From Ardenticatenaceae bacterium (lineage in GTDB: Bacteria; Chloroflexota; Anaerolineae; Promineifilales; Promineifilaceae), in NCBI GenBank assembly GCA_020634455.1, contig JACKBQ010000001.1:1-64000 (forward strand): a stretch of 64,000 nt of DNA, written 5' to 3'. Position numbers and translations under genes: made by a program. Shown here piece after piece: positions 34,294 through 43,186 of the stretch (position 1 is the first letter of the stretch; every line of letters begins with the position of its first letter). The notes under the pieces were generated by a model. It saw nothing but the letters and a program-made list of their open reading frames with translations, was not told the DNA's origin and made no database searches.

Positions 34294-36501
34294 TCACACG
34301 TTTTTTAGGAATGTGCCGCCAAGCGGAGGCAAGGTAATCACAATTGAGTAAGGTTGGTCGTGCCAGGGAATTTCCTCAGCTACAAAATCGCCTTCGTTGA
34401 TGACGTTGCTGCCCGCAAACTGCTCTGCATCGCTGTTGAGTAATTCACGGTAGGTACCGGGCTGTGGCACGCCCAAGCGGTAATTGTCTCGCACCACGGG
34501 GGTAAGGTTTAGCCCCACAAGCAGCATCTCGTTTTTGCCCGGTGCCAGACGCATGAAGGAGAGAATGCTACGCTTGGCATCCCTAAAATCAATCCATTGG
34601 AACCCTTCCCAGCTGTTGTCGTCTTCGTATAGCGCGGGTTGTGAGGTGTAAAGCTGGTTCAGGGCTTTCACAAAATCGTGTAAGCCCTGGTGCTCTTGGC
34701 TTTCCAGCAGGTGCCAATCCAGGCTGCGGGCTTCGCTCCATTCCTGCCATTGGCCGATGTCGCCGCCCATGAACAGCAACTTTTTGCCCGGATGTGCCCA
34801 CATGTAACTGTACAGCAGCCGCAAATTGGCAAATTTTTGCCATAGATCCCCCGGCATTTTGTCTAGCAGGCTCTTTTTCAAGTGGACTACTTCATCGTGG
34901 GATAGGGGCAAGGCAAACTTTTCGCTGAAAGCATAGAGCATGGAAAAAGTCAGTGATCCTTGGTGGTACGCCCGATAAATCGGATCGTTTTTGAAGTAGC
35001 GCAATGTGTCGTGCATCCAGCCCATGTTCCATTTCAGATCGAAGCCCAGATTTTGCGGGTTGTCGTGGGTCAGGTGGGTAACGCCGGGCCAGGAGGTTGA
35101 TTCTTCGGCAATAGTCAGTGTGTGTGGATAAAGCCCATGTACCTTATCGTTAAACTCGCGCAAGAAGTGCAGCGCTTCGATATTTTCTCGTCCACCATAC
35201 CGATTGGGCAGCCATTCGCCATCTTCGCGAGAGAAATCCAGGTAGAGCATGGAGGCTACGGCGTCCACGCGCAGGCCATCAATGTGGTATTTGTCTAACC
35301 AAAAAAGGGCGTTGCTGATGAGAAATTGGCGGACTTCGTTACGGCCGTAATTAAAAATATACGTTCCCCAATCAGGATGCGCTCCCAGGCGTGGGTCTGC
35401 ATGTTCGTAAAGATGTGTGCCATCGAAGAAGCCCAGCCCGTGCTGATCCATCGGAAAATGAGCAGGCACCCAGTCCAAAATGACACCAATTTCAGCTTGG
35501 TGGCACGCATCCACGAATGCCATGAAATCATCTGGCGTGCCAAAGCGACTGGTGGGGGCAAAATAGCCTGTCACCTGGTAGCCCCAGGAGCCATCAAAGG
35601 GATGTTCAGACACAGGCAGCAGCTCGATATGTGTGTAGCCCATCTCTTTAACGTACGGAATCAGGTCGTTAATTAAGTCACGGTAGGTGAGCCACTCCCA
35701 GCCTTCTTTGAGCCGCCAGGAGCCAAGATGCATTTCGTAAATAGAGATTGGGCCGTTCAGCGCGTTGTGCTGCTGACGGTTTTGCGTCCAGGCATCATCT
35801 TGCCAGTTGTGCGTGTTTATATTCCAGACCACCGAGGCTGTGTCGGGGCGCATCTGGCTGGCAAAGGCAACCGGGTCTGATTTGGCAACGGTGTAATCTT
35901 TGTAGCTGGTTTTGATTTCGTATTTGTACAGTGTACCTTGAACCAAACCGGGTATGAAGATTTCCCAAAGGCCGCTGCCGGGATGGAAACGCATGGGATG
36001 GCGACGGCCGTCCCAACTATTAAAGTCGCCGATGACGCTAACACGCTGCCCATTTGGTGCCCATACCAAAAACCGTGTGCCTTGGACCCCATTTATTTCC
36101 AAGAGTTGCGCCCCGAGATGTTCGTACGCTTTTTCATGCGTGCCTTCGGCCAGCAGGTAGCGATCTGTATCAGATAGACTGGTGCCAAATGCATAAGGAT
36201 CGGCCTGGCTGCTTGCGTGGCCGGCGTGTGTTTGTACCTGAAGCTGGTAAGGTGTGCCGAGTGTGTGCCCAGGCAAGACAATTTCAAAAAAACCATCCCA
36301 GTGAAGTCGGTTAAGCGGATGCGTTTCGTTTTTAATTTGGACAAAGATTTGCTCTGCCTGGGGGTAAAAAGCGCGGATGGCTAAGCCATCTGCTACTTCG
36401 TGTGGCCCTAGCACTGCAAATGGGTCAGCATGATAGCCGCCCACGATGGCCTCAATATCTGCTGCTTGTAATGTTGGTGATTGGTTCTTTTCTTGGGACA
36501 T
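34294..36501 (-). CDS. glgB: 1,4-alpha-glucan branching enzyme
   Basis: A 735-residue GH13 enzyme (subfamily 9 type) that adds alpha-1,6 branches to glycogen. Two N-terminal beta-domains (the second, with FLVWAPNGQRVSVIGDFNSW, is CBM48) precede the catalytic barrel. Catalytic residues are Asp413 (GLRVDA), Glu466 (TIAEES) and Asp536 (LSHDEVVH), close to the Escherichia coli numbers 405, 458 and 526. AGGAACT precedes the ATG. No other glycogen gene lies beside it. Confidence 0.97.
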   Translation of the reverse strand: MSQEKNQSPTLQAADIEAIVGGYHADPFAVLGPHEVADGLAIRAFYPQAEQIFVQIKNETHPLNRLHWDGFFEIVLPGHTLGTPYQLQVQTHAGHASSQADPYAFGTSLSDTDRYLLAEGTHEKAYEHLGAQLLEINGVQGTRFLVWAPNGQRVSVIGDFNSWDGRRHPMRFHPGSGLWEIFIPGLVQGTLYKYEIKTSYKDYTVAKSDPVAFASQMRPDTASVVWNINTHNWQDDAWTQNRQQHNALNGPISIYEMHLGSWRLKEGWEWLTYRDLINDLIPYVKEMGYTHIELLPVSEHPFDGSWGYQVTGYFAPTSRFGTPDDFMAFVDACHQAEIGVILDWVPAHFPMDQHGLGFFDGTHLYEHADPRLGAHPDWGTYIFNYGRNEVRQFLISNALFWLDKYHIDGLRVDAVASMLYLDFSREDGEWLPNRYGGRENIEALHFLREFNDKVHGLYPHTLTIAEESTSWPGVTHLTHDNPQNLGFDLKWNMGWMHDTLRYFKNDPIYRAYHQGSLTFSMLYAFSEKFALPLSHDEVVHLKKSLLDKMPGDLWQKFANLRLLYSYMWAHPGKKLLFMGGDIGQWQEWSEARSLDWHLLESQEHQGLHDFVKALNQLYTSQPALYEDDNSWEGFQWIDFRDAKRSILSFMRLAPGKNEMLLVGLNLTPVVRDNYRLGVPQPGTYRELLNSDAEQFAGSNVINEGDFVAEEIPWHDQPYSIVITLPPLGGTFLKNV

Positions 36502-36740
36502 AGATAGTTCCTGGATTTGTTTGAACTAGTCAGCTTTTTTTTGTTTGCGCCGACGCGGTCTGGCGACTGGCTGGAGCATCTGTCAGTCACCATTTTTGTT
36601 TGTATTTTACTGGATTATGGGTGGTTGGCGAAGTTGTCCTTTTTGTTCGTTTTCTTACGTTAATTTTTCCTGTGAATTGGGGTTAACAGTTGAGTAAACG
36701 TGGCAATTCCGTCGGGTCGAATTCATACTTGGGTGGTATG

Positions 36741-36804
36741 GTAAGCGGATAACACAACCAGTAAGCGGCCGTCCAAAATGGAATGTTATTGTTGGCCGCT
36801 TACT
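36741..36804 (+). promoter_or_regulatory. Leader hairpin with repeated GTAAGCGG
   Basis: AGTAAGCGGCC (36760-36770) and GGCCGCTTACT (36794-36804) are exact complements 23 bases apart, and GTAAGCGG occurs once more at 36741-36748. They lie just before the ribosome binding site of the gene at 36823. The rest of the 321-base spacer 36502-36822 shows no gene or clear promoter. Confidence 0.5.
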
Positions 36805-36822
36805 AAGCGTGGAGAGTTTGTT

Positions 36823-39420
36823 ATGTCGTTCGATTGGCAAACCGAAGAAGATGGTGATTGGGAGGATAAAGATTGGCAAGAAAAACCGGAAACGGCCGTT
36901 GCCTCCAAGCCTCCCTGGCGTACCTTATTGCTCATCCTGGTGCTGCTCTCATTTGCGGGAACAGTCATTTACCAGCAAGTTAGTAGCCGCCTGAAAGAAA
37001 CCACCGCCGCCCTTGAATCCGATATTTTTGCGGCACACAACTTGCTCAGCCGCGCTGCCTCAAATCAGGATGGCGACCTGGGCAAAGCGGTACTTTCCGG
37101 GCGCGATTTAGGTTGGAGCCAGATTCAAACAGATCTGCTGAACAGCGGGTTGTTTTATGAAAATCCCACATTTGGTCTGGCGTTGGCCAATGCAGACGCT
37201 GCGTACGCGCCCCTTTTTAGCGAAGATGAGCGTTTTATTGATCTAACTTTGACCCCCGATTTGAATGGTGCAGAGTTGCATTTTGCGCGTGATTTTCTGG
37301 CTTTTACTGGTGCTGGGATGCAGACGGTGACTTTGCAGCAAACGGCCGTTTACCGACGAGGCGAGACGCGCTGGTTACTGGCTCCACCACTGGAACCATT
37401 TTGGGGAGCATGGAATGAGGTCGCTGGTGATTTTGTGACCTACAAATACCCCGAGCGGGATGCAGAAATTGTGAAACAGTTGATTCCTGATTTGGAAAAG
37501 CTGCTAACAGAAGCGTGCGCAGCTTTGCCAGACCTGGACTGCCAGACCCCCACCGAACTGCGCTTTGAAACTGACCCGGAAAGCTTGCTGGATGCGGCCG
37601 ACCCGACCAACCTCTACCTGGCCGATTTGGATCTTAAATTGCCAGCGCCCACACTTATTGGCTTACCCATCAACAACGCTGGTTATGATGCGCTGCTTTA
37701 TGCCTACGGCACCAAGCTGGTGTCTGCCCTGATTGCCGAAAACGTTGGGTACAGATGTTGCACGCGTGCCCCCCTGTTCCAGGTGCTCATGATGTACCAG
37801 TTGAGCGAACTGGGGCTGGCAGCGTGGCCAGTGACCCAGCAAACACAAAAAGAGTTGGCTGAAGCAGGCGTGCATACGGAGCTTTTGTTTCCTTTTTGGG
37901 GTAGTTCCAATTTCTCTGACCTCAACAATGAGGATGGGGCACAGCTATTTGGGTTTGTGGACTTTTTGCAAAAGCAGTATGCACCAGATTTAACAACCTT
38001 GGATTTGATGAATCAGGTTATACGTACACGGACTTTCCAGTCCTGGCTGGCTGGACTGCGTGACGACTCCCAAGCGCAACTTTTTGCTGAGGAAGATGCT
38101 ATTTCGCGCGATTGGTGGTTTTATGCCCTAACCCAGTCGGAGATTACGGCCGTTTCCCAACAACCCATCTCTTTGCCTGCCCAAGATTTGCAGGTTGGCT
38201 GCCTGGAAAACAGCACCATTTTCGATGACAACACCCAAACAACATTATACCGGTACAGTGTAGACGCCGACACCTGGATGGAAGAGTTTGCCTACAACGG
38301 CCTTTCCTTCTTTAATCCACTGCCGCACGACAATGGTGTGGTGTTGCAGCTAATTGAACTTTCTGAGACCCAGTATTGGCAGACCCTGCTGTGGCAAAAC
38401 GGCCAAAGCTCCGAGGTGATGAATTTACCCGATGTATACTCAATTTCGCTGGGTCAGATGGATCCAAACGGCCGTTTCCTGCTCTCCTATTTTGGCACTG
38501 AGGAACAAGAATCTTTACCGGAGCCGCTGCTCATTGATATGCAAAGTTGCCAGACCGGTAGCTGCGACAGCACCGTCATTGCCCAAACGCCGTACTGGTC
38601 GCCAGACAGCCAATGGATGCTGCTAACCGAGTCGCATATTTTCGAAAGCTCACAATACATGGTAGACGGCCGTATCATTACCCTCAACGGTGGCAGCATT
38701 AACCCAGACGGCCCGATTTGGCTGCGTCAAACCGTTGCCGAGCCAGAAACGGCCGTTTCTATTGGCGAAGGCAGCTCACCATTTTGGATCAATACCGAGC
38801 AATTTGGCTACATTCGCACAACGCCTTCTTTTGTGCAAGAACTGGTTACTGCCTCAGTAGATAATCTTGAACCGCAGGTACTGCTGACCACCGCCGCGCT
38901 CACCGAAGCGCTGACCGAGCGGACAGGAAATCCGCTGCTCATACAATACGCAATTGCCCATCCCCTTGACCCCAATATTTTGCTGGTCATGGCCGCAACC
39001 CAGGCCAGCGATGGCTATCTTTTCCAAATTAATCGGCAATCTGGCGATGTGTCGCTGCTGTTCCCCATAGACGTCTCACGCGGAGAACATGCACTGGGCT
39101 TCTCGCCAGACGGCCGTTACATCGTAGCCACCGGTGCGTTGTTGCAAAATGCCAACCGCGGCCAGGACAACATGCTCTTTGGCGCCATGCACTTCTACGA
39201 TCTGACGACCGGCGAACACAATTCCATACTGGTCAACAACGAAGTATTCTTCCCTGCCTTCACCTTCGACTGGTCGCAAGATGGCAACTGGCTGGCCTTC
39301 ATTCGCGACAACAACGTCATCGGCCTCATGGCCCCTGCGTATGATTACCAACAAATGATTTTTCATACGGAAGGCAACTGCATTTCCCTCGCCTGGATCA
39401 ATTCCATCCCCGGTGAATAA
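36823..39420 (+). CDS. Large membrane-anchored protein with beta-propeller-like C-terminus
   Basis: About 865 residues. A short acidic N-terminus (with many Asp, Glu, Trp) is followed by one membrane helix at 32-51 and a long extracellular part. The middle (about 55-440) is an unrecognised, mainly helical domain. From about 460 on, motifs such as YWSPDSQWMLLTES, GFSPDGRYIVATG and DWSQDGNWLAFIRDN look like TolB/WD40-type propeller blades. I do not recognise a known family. A GGAGAG site precedes the ATG at 36823. It stands alone between glgB (divergent) and a methyltransferase gene (15 bases later, same strand). Confidence 0.6.
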   Translation: MSFDWQTEEDGDWEDKDWQEKPETAVASKPPWRTLLLILVLLSFAGTVIYQQVSSRLKETTAALESDIFAAHNLLSRAASNQDGDLGKAVLSGRDLGWSQIQTDLLNSGLFYENPTFGLALANADAAYAPLFSEDERFIDLTLTPDLNGAELHFARDFLAFTGAGMQTVTLQQTAVYRRGETRWLLAPPLEPFWGAWNEVAGDFVTYKYPERDAEIVKQLIPDLEKLLTEACAALPDLDCQTPTELRFETDPESLLDAADPTNLYLADLDLKLPAPTLIGLPINNAGYDALLYAYGTKLVSALIAENVGYRCCTRAPLFQVLMMYQLSELGLAAWPVTQQTQKELAEAGVHTELLFPFWGSSNFSDLNNEDGAQLFGFVDFLQKQYAPDLTTLDLMNQVIRTRTFQSWLAGLRDDSQAQLFAEEDAISRDWWFYALTQSEITAVSQQPISLPAQDLQVGCLENSTIFDDNTQTTLYRYSVDADTWMEEFAYNGLSFFNPLPHDNGVVLQLIELSETQYWQTLLWQNGQSSEVMNLPDVYSISLGQMDPNGRFLLSYFGTEEQESLPEPLLIDMQSCQTGSCDSTVIAQTPYWSPDSQWMLLTESHIFESSQYMVDGRIITLNGGSINPDGPIWLRQTVAEPETAVSIGEGSSPFWINTEQFGYIRTTPSFVQELVTASVDNLEPQVLLTTAALTEALTERTGNPLLIQYAIAHPLDPNILLVMAATQASDGYLFQINRQSGDVSLLFPIDVSRGEHALGFSPDGRYIVATGALLQNANRGQDNMLFGAMHFYDLTTGEHNSILVNNEVFFPAFTFDWSQDGNWLAFIRDNNVIGLMAPAYDYQQMIFHTEGNCISLAWINSIPGE

Positions 39421-39423
39421 AGG

Positions 39424-39429
39424 TATAAT
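39424..39429 (+). promoter_or_regulatory. -10 element (TATAAT) just before a start codon
   Basis: TATAAT starts three bases after the stop of the previous gene and ends six bases before the ATG at 39436. This predicts a leaderless mRNA. Confidence 0.5.
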
Positions 39430-39435
39430 CGCGAC

Positions 39436-40230
39436 ATGAGCAAAGAAAAGGTACAACAGCAATTTGGGGCCAACGCCGCCGCCTACGCCACCAGCACCGT
39501 GCACGCCAAGGGGTACAGCCTTACGCGCCTGGTCGAACTCACCCAACCTCAGCCCGATTGGCAGGTGTTGGATGTGGCCACCGCCGCCGGGCACACCGCC
39601 TTCACCTTTGCCCCGCACGTCGCCCATGTGGTCGCGTCTGACCTGACACCAGAAATGCTCACCGTGGCGGCGGGTTTGGCTGCCGAAAAAGGCATCAGCA
39701 ACGTCTCCTTTGAACCGGCCGATGCCGAAGCGCTGCCATTTTCGGCGGCGCAGTTCGATTTGGTCACCTGCCGCATTGCCCCGCACCACTTCCCCGACAT
39801 TCAGCAGTTCATCGTCGAGGCGGCGCGGGTGCTCAAGCCCGGCGGGCTGCTGGCTGTGGTGGACAATATCGTGCCCGGCACCCACCTGCGCGGCAGAAAG
39901 GCGCGGCTGCTCAATGAGGCGGGCAATTACGTGAATGCGTTCGAGAAATTGCGCGATCCTAGCCACGGCCGTTGCTGGAGCGTGTCTGAGTGGGAGCATG
40001 GTTTCGCTAAAGCTGGTTTCACCATCCAGCATCAGGAACTGCTGCACAAAGATATGGAGTTTGGCCCTTGGGCTACCCGGATGCAGGCGTCACCTGAAGA
40101 TATCATTCGGCTCAAGGCGATGCTGGTGCAGGCACCAACGGCCGTATCCGACTTCTTGACGCCCCAAATTAGCAACGATAGAATCACTTTTCGTTTAACA
40201 GAACTGCTCGCTGTAGGCAAACTATCTTAA
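39436..40230 (+). CDS. Class I SAM-dependent methyltransferase
   Basis: A 264-residue methyltransferase of the UbiE/Methyltransf_11 type. Motif I is VLDVATAAGHTAF (the usual GxG is shifted to AAG), followed by VVASDLTPEMLTVA and DAEALPFSAAQFDLVTCRIAPHHF. It may methylate a quinone precursor or other small molecule; the substrate is not readable. There is no ribosome binding site, but a TATAAT lies six bases before the ATG, so it is probably leaderless. Confidence 0.8.
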   Translation: MSKEKVQQQFGANAAAYATSTVHAKGYSLTRLVELTQPQPDWQVLDVATAAGHTAFTFAPHVAHVVASDLTPEMLTVAAGLAAEKGISNVSFEPADAEALPFSAAQFDLVTCRIAPHHFPDIQQFIVEAARVLKPGGLLAVVDNIVPGTHLRGRKARLLNEAGNYVNAFEKLRDPSHGRCWSVSEWEHGFAKAGFTIQHQELLHKDMEFGPWATRMQASPEDIIRLKAMLVQAPTAVSDFLTPQISNDRITFRLTELLAVGKLS

Positions 40231-40236
40231 AGAAGA

Positions 40237-40326
40237 GAGCGGAGACCGGAGATTAGAGACATGTCCTGAGTGAAAGCTCGGGCTAAAAACCTCTTAACCC
40301 TCTGTGTCCTCTGTGGCAAAAATCTT
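40237..40326. repeat. GGAGATTAGAGAC and CTCTGTG repeats before miaB
   Basis: GGAGATTAGAGAC words (as at 26931) are followed by CCTCTGTGTCCTCTGTGGCA (40301-40320). Both belong to dispersed intergenic families of this genome. The frame upstream of the miaB start is their translation. Confidence 0.6.
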
Positions 40327-41703
40327 ATGACCAAAAAATACCATTTCTGGATTACAGGCTGTCAAATGAACTATGCCGACGCCCGGCGCGTGGCCACGGA
40401 GCTGGAAAAGCTCGGCTACAAATCCACTGCCCGCGCCGAAGATGCGGATGTCATCGTGCTGGAAACGTGCACGGTGCGCCAGCAGTCGGAGGATAAAGCG
40501 TATGGCAAGTTGCAAAATTTACGGCCGTTAAAAGAAAAACATCCAGACAAAACCATCGCCGTCATGGGCTGCGTGGTGGGCGTGCGTGGCAACGAAAAGC
40601 TATCCGCCGCCTTCCCCTTCGTGGACGTCTTCATGGAGCCATCCACCGACGGCAAGCCCCTCGTCTCCCTGCTGCGGCAAGACGATGACCTGACCCTGGA
40701 CCTGACCGAAACCACCCAACGCCACGCCCTCATGGACGGCGAGGTGATTTTGCCCGGCAACGAGCGTGGCAAGCTGATTTCGGCCCCGGTGAGCATCGTC
40801 TATGGCTGTTCCCACGCCTGCACCTTCTGCATCATCCCGCAAAAGCGCGGCATTGAGCGCAGCCGCCCGATTGGCGAAATTGCCGCCGAGGTGCGCTCGC
40901 TGGTGGCCCAGGGCGTGAAAGAAGTGGTGCTGCTGGGCCAAATCGTGGACCGCTACGGCTATGATATTGCCGATGGACCTGATTTGGCTGACCTGCTGCG
41001 CGTCATCAACGACATTGACGGCTTGCAGCGGATTCGCTTCCTCACCAGCCATCCCAACTACATGACCGACAAAATTTTGCATGCTGTGGCCGATCTGCCC
41101 AAGGTGATGCCCCAAATTGAGGTGCCCATTCAGGCGGGCAACGACGAAGTGCTGGTGAACATGAAGCGTGGCTACACCCAGGCGGAATACCGCGATTTGG
41201 TGGAGCGCATTCACCGGATTGTGCCGGATGCGGCCGTTCACTGTGACATCATCGTGGGCTTTCCGGGGGAAACGGCCGAACAGTTCCAGGACACCTACGA
41301 CGTGCTGGCCGACCTCAAGCTGGACAAGGTGCATCTGGCCCGGTACAGTCCGCGCCCCGGCACCGTCAGCGCCCGCCGCATGGAAGACGACGTGCCGGAC
41401 GTCGAAAAGCGCCGCCGCTTCCACCTGATCGAAAATCTGCAAAAAGAGATTTCCCAGGAGCGGAACAACCGCTGGCTGGGTGAAACGGTTGAGGTGCTGG
41501 TGGAAGACAAACACAAAGGCAGCTGGCGCGGCCGTTCCCCGCAAAACAAGCTCGTCTTCTTCGACGACCCGCGCAATTTGAAGGGTGAGCTGGTGCAGGT
41601 AAAAATCGAACATGCTGGCCCTTGGAGCCTCTCCGGCACCCCCGCCGACGCCCAACCAGAGCCGCCCGCCGCGATTGAAACAATCCCCCTCACCGTTTTG
41701 TAA
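40327..41703 (+). CDS. miaB: tRNA-2-methylthio-N6-dimethylallyladenosine synthase
   Basis: A 458-residue radical-SAM methylthiotransferase that modifies A37 of tRNAs reading UNN codons. The N-terminal domain has the three Cys of the auxiliary cluster (TGCQMNYAD, LETCTVRQQ, MGCVVG), and the radical-SAM CxxxCxxC is in CSHACTFCIIP. A C-terminal TRAM-type domain follows. The ATG at 40327 is preferred because the upstream frame is repeat translation. It has no clear ribosome binding site. MtaB or RimO are less likely, since the auxiliary spacing and QMNYAD motif fit MiaB. Confidence 0.93.
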   Translation: MTKKYHFWITGCQMNYADARRVATELEKLGYKSTARAEDADVIVLETCTVRQQSEDKAYGKLQNLRPLKEKHPDKTIAVMGCVVGVRGNEKLSAAFPFVDVFMEPSTDGKPLVSLLRQDDDLTLDLTETTQRHALMDGEVILPGNERGKLISAPVSIVYGCSHACTFCIIPQKRGIERSRPIGEIAAEVRSLVAQGVKEVVLLGQIVDRYGYDIADGPDLADLLRVINDIDGLQRIRFLTSHPNYMTDKILHAVADLPKVMPQIEVPIQAGNDEVLVNMKRGYTQAEYRDLVERIHRIVPDAAVHCDIIVGFPGETAEQFQDTYDVLADLKLDKVHLARYSPRPGTVSARRMEDDVPDVEKRRRFHLIENLQKEISQERNNRWLGETVEVLVEDKHKGSWRGRSPQNKLVFFDDPRNLKGELVQVKIEHAGPWSLSGTPADAQPEPPAAIETIPLTVL

Positions 41704-41744
41704 CGCGTTATTGCTGGTCTGTGGCCGGCGTCTCGCCGTGCCAC

Positions 41745-42344
41745 TTAGCCATCTTGGTCAGGAGTTGTCGAGTCAGAATTTTGTATATCATTGTTTGATA
41801 ACTTCACACCAGTTCCGGTTGCTATGACAACAAGAACATTATTTCCAAGATTCATGAAATCTAAATCAAGACCAACAATTGCATCAGCATTTTTTTTGAA
41901 AGCTAATATTCTCAGTTCATCAAGGGCGAGCTTTCTTGCTTCTTGTAATTTCTCTTGAAATCCTGCTGCCCGTTTACCAAAAATGTCGGCTATGTTGGCT
42001 CCGATTTCTGAGAAAACACCAGTTCCTAAAACCACTTCGGCAGTAATTACTTCAATATATTTTGTAATTGTGCGACCTTCAATAAAATGGGTAGTTGTAA
42101 GAATGAGGTTCTCCTCCTCACTAAATTTTCCTCCCTCCTTACCAAGTTTTAGCACAAGTTGTTCAACTAAATGACGAACATTTGCATCGGAATCATCTTT
42201 CATTTGTTGTGCTATCGAGTGGAGATTGTCGGGGGGAGGATCGATTTTCAAAAGTTTTTCAAGTGCGGTGATGCGATGAAAAGGTGCTGGAGCTTTTAAT
42301 TGTTCAATGAGTGCCTGAATTTCCGACGAGTATGACGAATCCAT
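41745..42344 (-). CDS. YbjQ/DUF74-family protein with N-terminal helical part
   Basis: A 199-residue cytoplasmic protein. The C-terminal 115 residues match the YbjQ (DUF74) fold: GRTITKYIEVITAEVVLGTGVFSE, then EARKLALDELRILAFKKNADAIVGLDLDF. The function of this family is unknown. The first 80 residues form short helices like HEAT repeats. AGGAGGG precedes the ATG at 42344. The gene is clearly AT-richer than its neighbours and has no ACGGCCGT copy, both signs of recent transfer. It lies 38 bases after the PDZ gene. Confidence 0.75.
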   Translation of the reverse strand: MDSSYSSEIQALIEQLKAPAPFHRITALEKLLKIDPPPDNLHSIAQQMKDDSDANVRHLVEQLVLKLGKEGGKFSEEENLILTTTHFIEGRTITKYIEVITAEVVLGTGVFSEIGANIADIFGKRAAGFQEKLQEARKLALDELRILAFKKNADAIVGLDLDFMNLGNNVLVVIATGTGVKLSNNDIQNSDSTTPDQDG

Positions 42345-42382
42345 GAAGTCCCTCCTTAAAAATGTCGTTTCCTTATCCAATA

Positions 42383-43096
42383 TTACGGCCGAAATTCAAT
42401 CCCCAAATAGCCGCGTGTCGCATCATCTGGGTTGGGGGCAAGCACGGCCGTTTTTAGCAAAGTCTCTTCCCCCCGCCGCAGCATCAACGTTACCGTGTCG
42501 CCGGGCGCTTTTTGAGCCATCTGGTCGAGCAGTTCGTCTCCGTTGAGGATCGCCTGGTTGTCAACGGCCGTAATCACATCCCCTACGCGTACATCCGCCA
42601 ACTCCGCCGGACTGCCCGGCATCACGCCAGAGACGGTGGGCAGCTCTGTAACCAGCGTGCGAGTGGTCGTCGCCTGGGGTGTGCGCAGGGGCAAATCCAC
42701 AATTTCAACACCCAAGTAAGGTGGGGCTGCGGCCCGAACGGCCGTTGTTTGCCAAATTTCCCCCGCCTCATCCCGCACCAGCAGCGTAAACGCTTCCCCC
42801 GCAGGCAGATTTTGTAGCAGCAAGGTCAGCATCTCTGGCGAAGTTACCGGATCATCATTCAGGCGCACAATGATGTGCCCTGGCCGCAAATTGGCGGCTT
42901 CGGCTGGGCTGCCGGGGAATACGGTTTGGATAAACACGCCATCCGTGGGGGAAATAACGGTGGGTACAGAGGGGCCAACGGTGGTGCGCACACCGCCAAA
43001 AAGGGTCATCGCACCCAGCACCAGGCCGATGCACAACAAAACGGCCGTTACCGCAATCAGCGCAATCGTTACCGTTTGTTTTCGAGTATCAGACAT
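42383..43096 (-). CDS. Membrane-anchored double-PDZ protein
   Basis: A 237-residue protein with an N-terminal membrane helix (about 8-34) and two PDZ domains (about 50-130 and 145-230; GVFIQTVFPGSPAEAANLRPGHIIVRLND and SGVMPGSPAELADVRVGDVITAVDN). No protease domain is present. Such proteins usually bind C-termini of envelope proteins outside the membrane. TATAAT (43104-43109 on the minus strand) ends seven bases before the ATG, which suggests a leaderless mRNA. It lies downstream of the DUF58 and MoxR genes. Confidence 0.8.
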   Translation of the reverse strand: MSDTRKQTVTIALIAVTAVLLCIGLVLGAMTLFGGVRTTVGPSVPTVISPTDGVFIQTVFPGSPAEAANLRPGHIIVRLNDDPVTSPEMLTLLLQNLPAGEAFTLLVRDEAGEIWQTTAVRAAAPPYLGVEIVDLPLRTPQATTTRTLVTELPTVSGVMPGSPAELADVRVGDVITAVDNQAILNGDELLDQMAQKAPGDTVTLMLRRGEETLLKTAVLAPNPDDATRGYLGIEFRP

Positions 43097-43103
43097 GGAA
43101 AGA

Positions 43104-43109
43104 ATTATA
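43104..43109 (-). promoter_or_regulatory. -10 element (TATAAT) close to PDZ gene start
   Basis: On the minus strand TATAAT ends seven bases before the ATG at 43096. CTCTGTG-type repeat words fill the remaining spacer to 43186. Confidence 0.45.
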
Positions 43110-43186
43110 AGCCACAGAGAGAAAAGAGAGAACCAAGAAAAGACAACCCTCCTAAATCCCTGTGTGCTCTGTGGCCAATTTAAGAT

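Noticed and set aside
39076..40047. 323-codon open frame on the minus strand
   Set aside because: Runs across the end of one plus-strand gene and most of the methyltransferase gene, so it is a shadow frame.
40600..41655. 351-codon open frame on the minus strand
   Set aside because: Antisense to miaB, whose Cys clusters are intact; the antisense product is His/Gln-rich with no recognisable domain.
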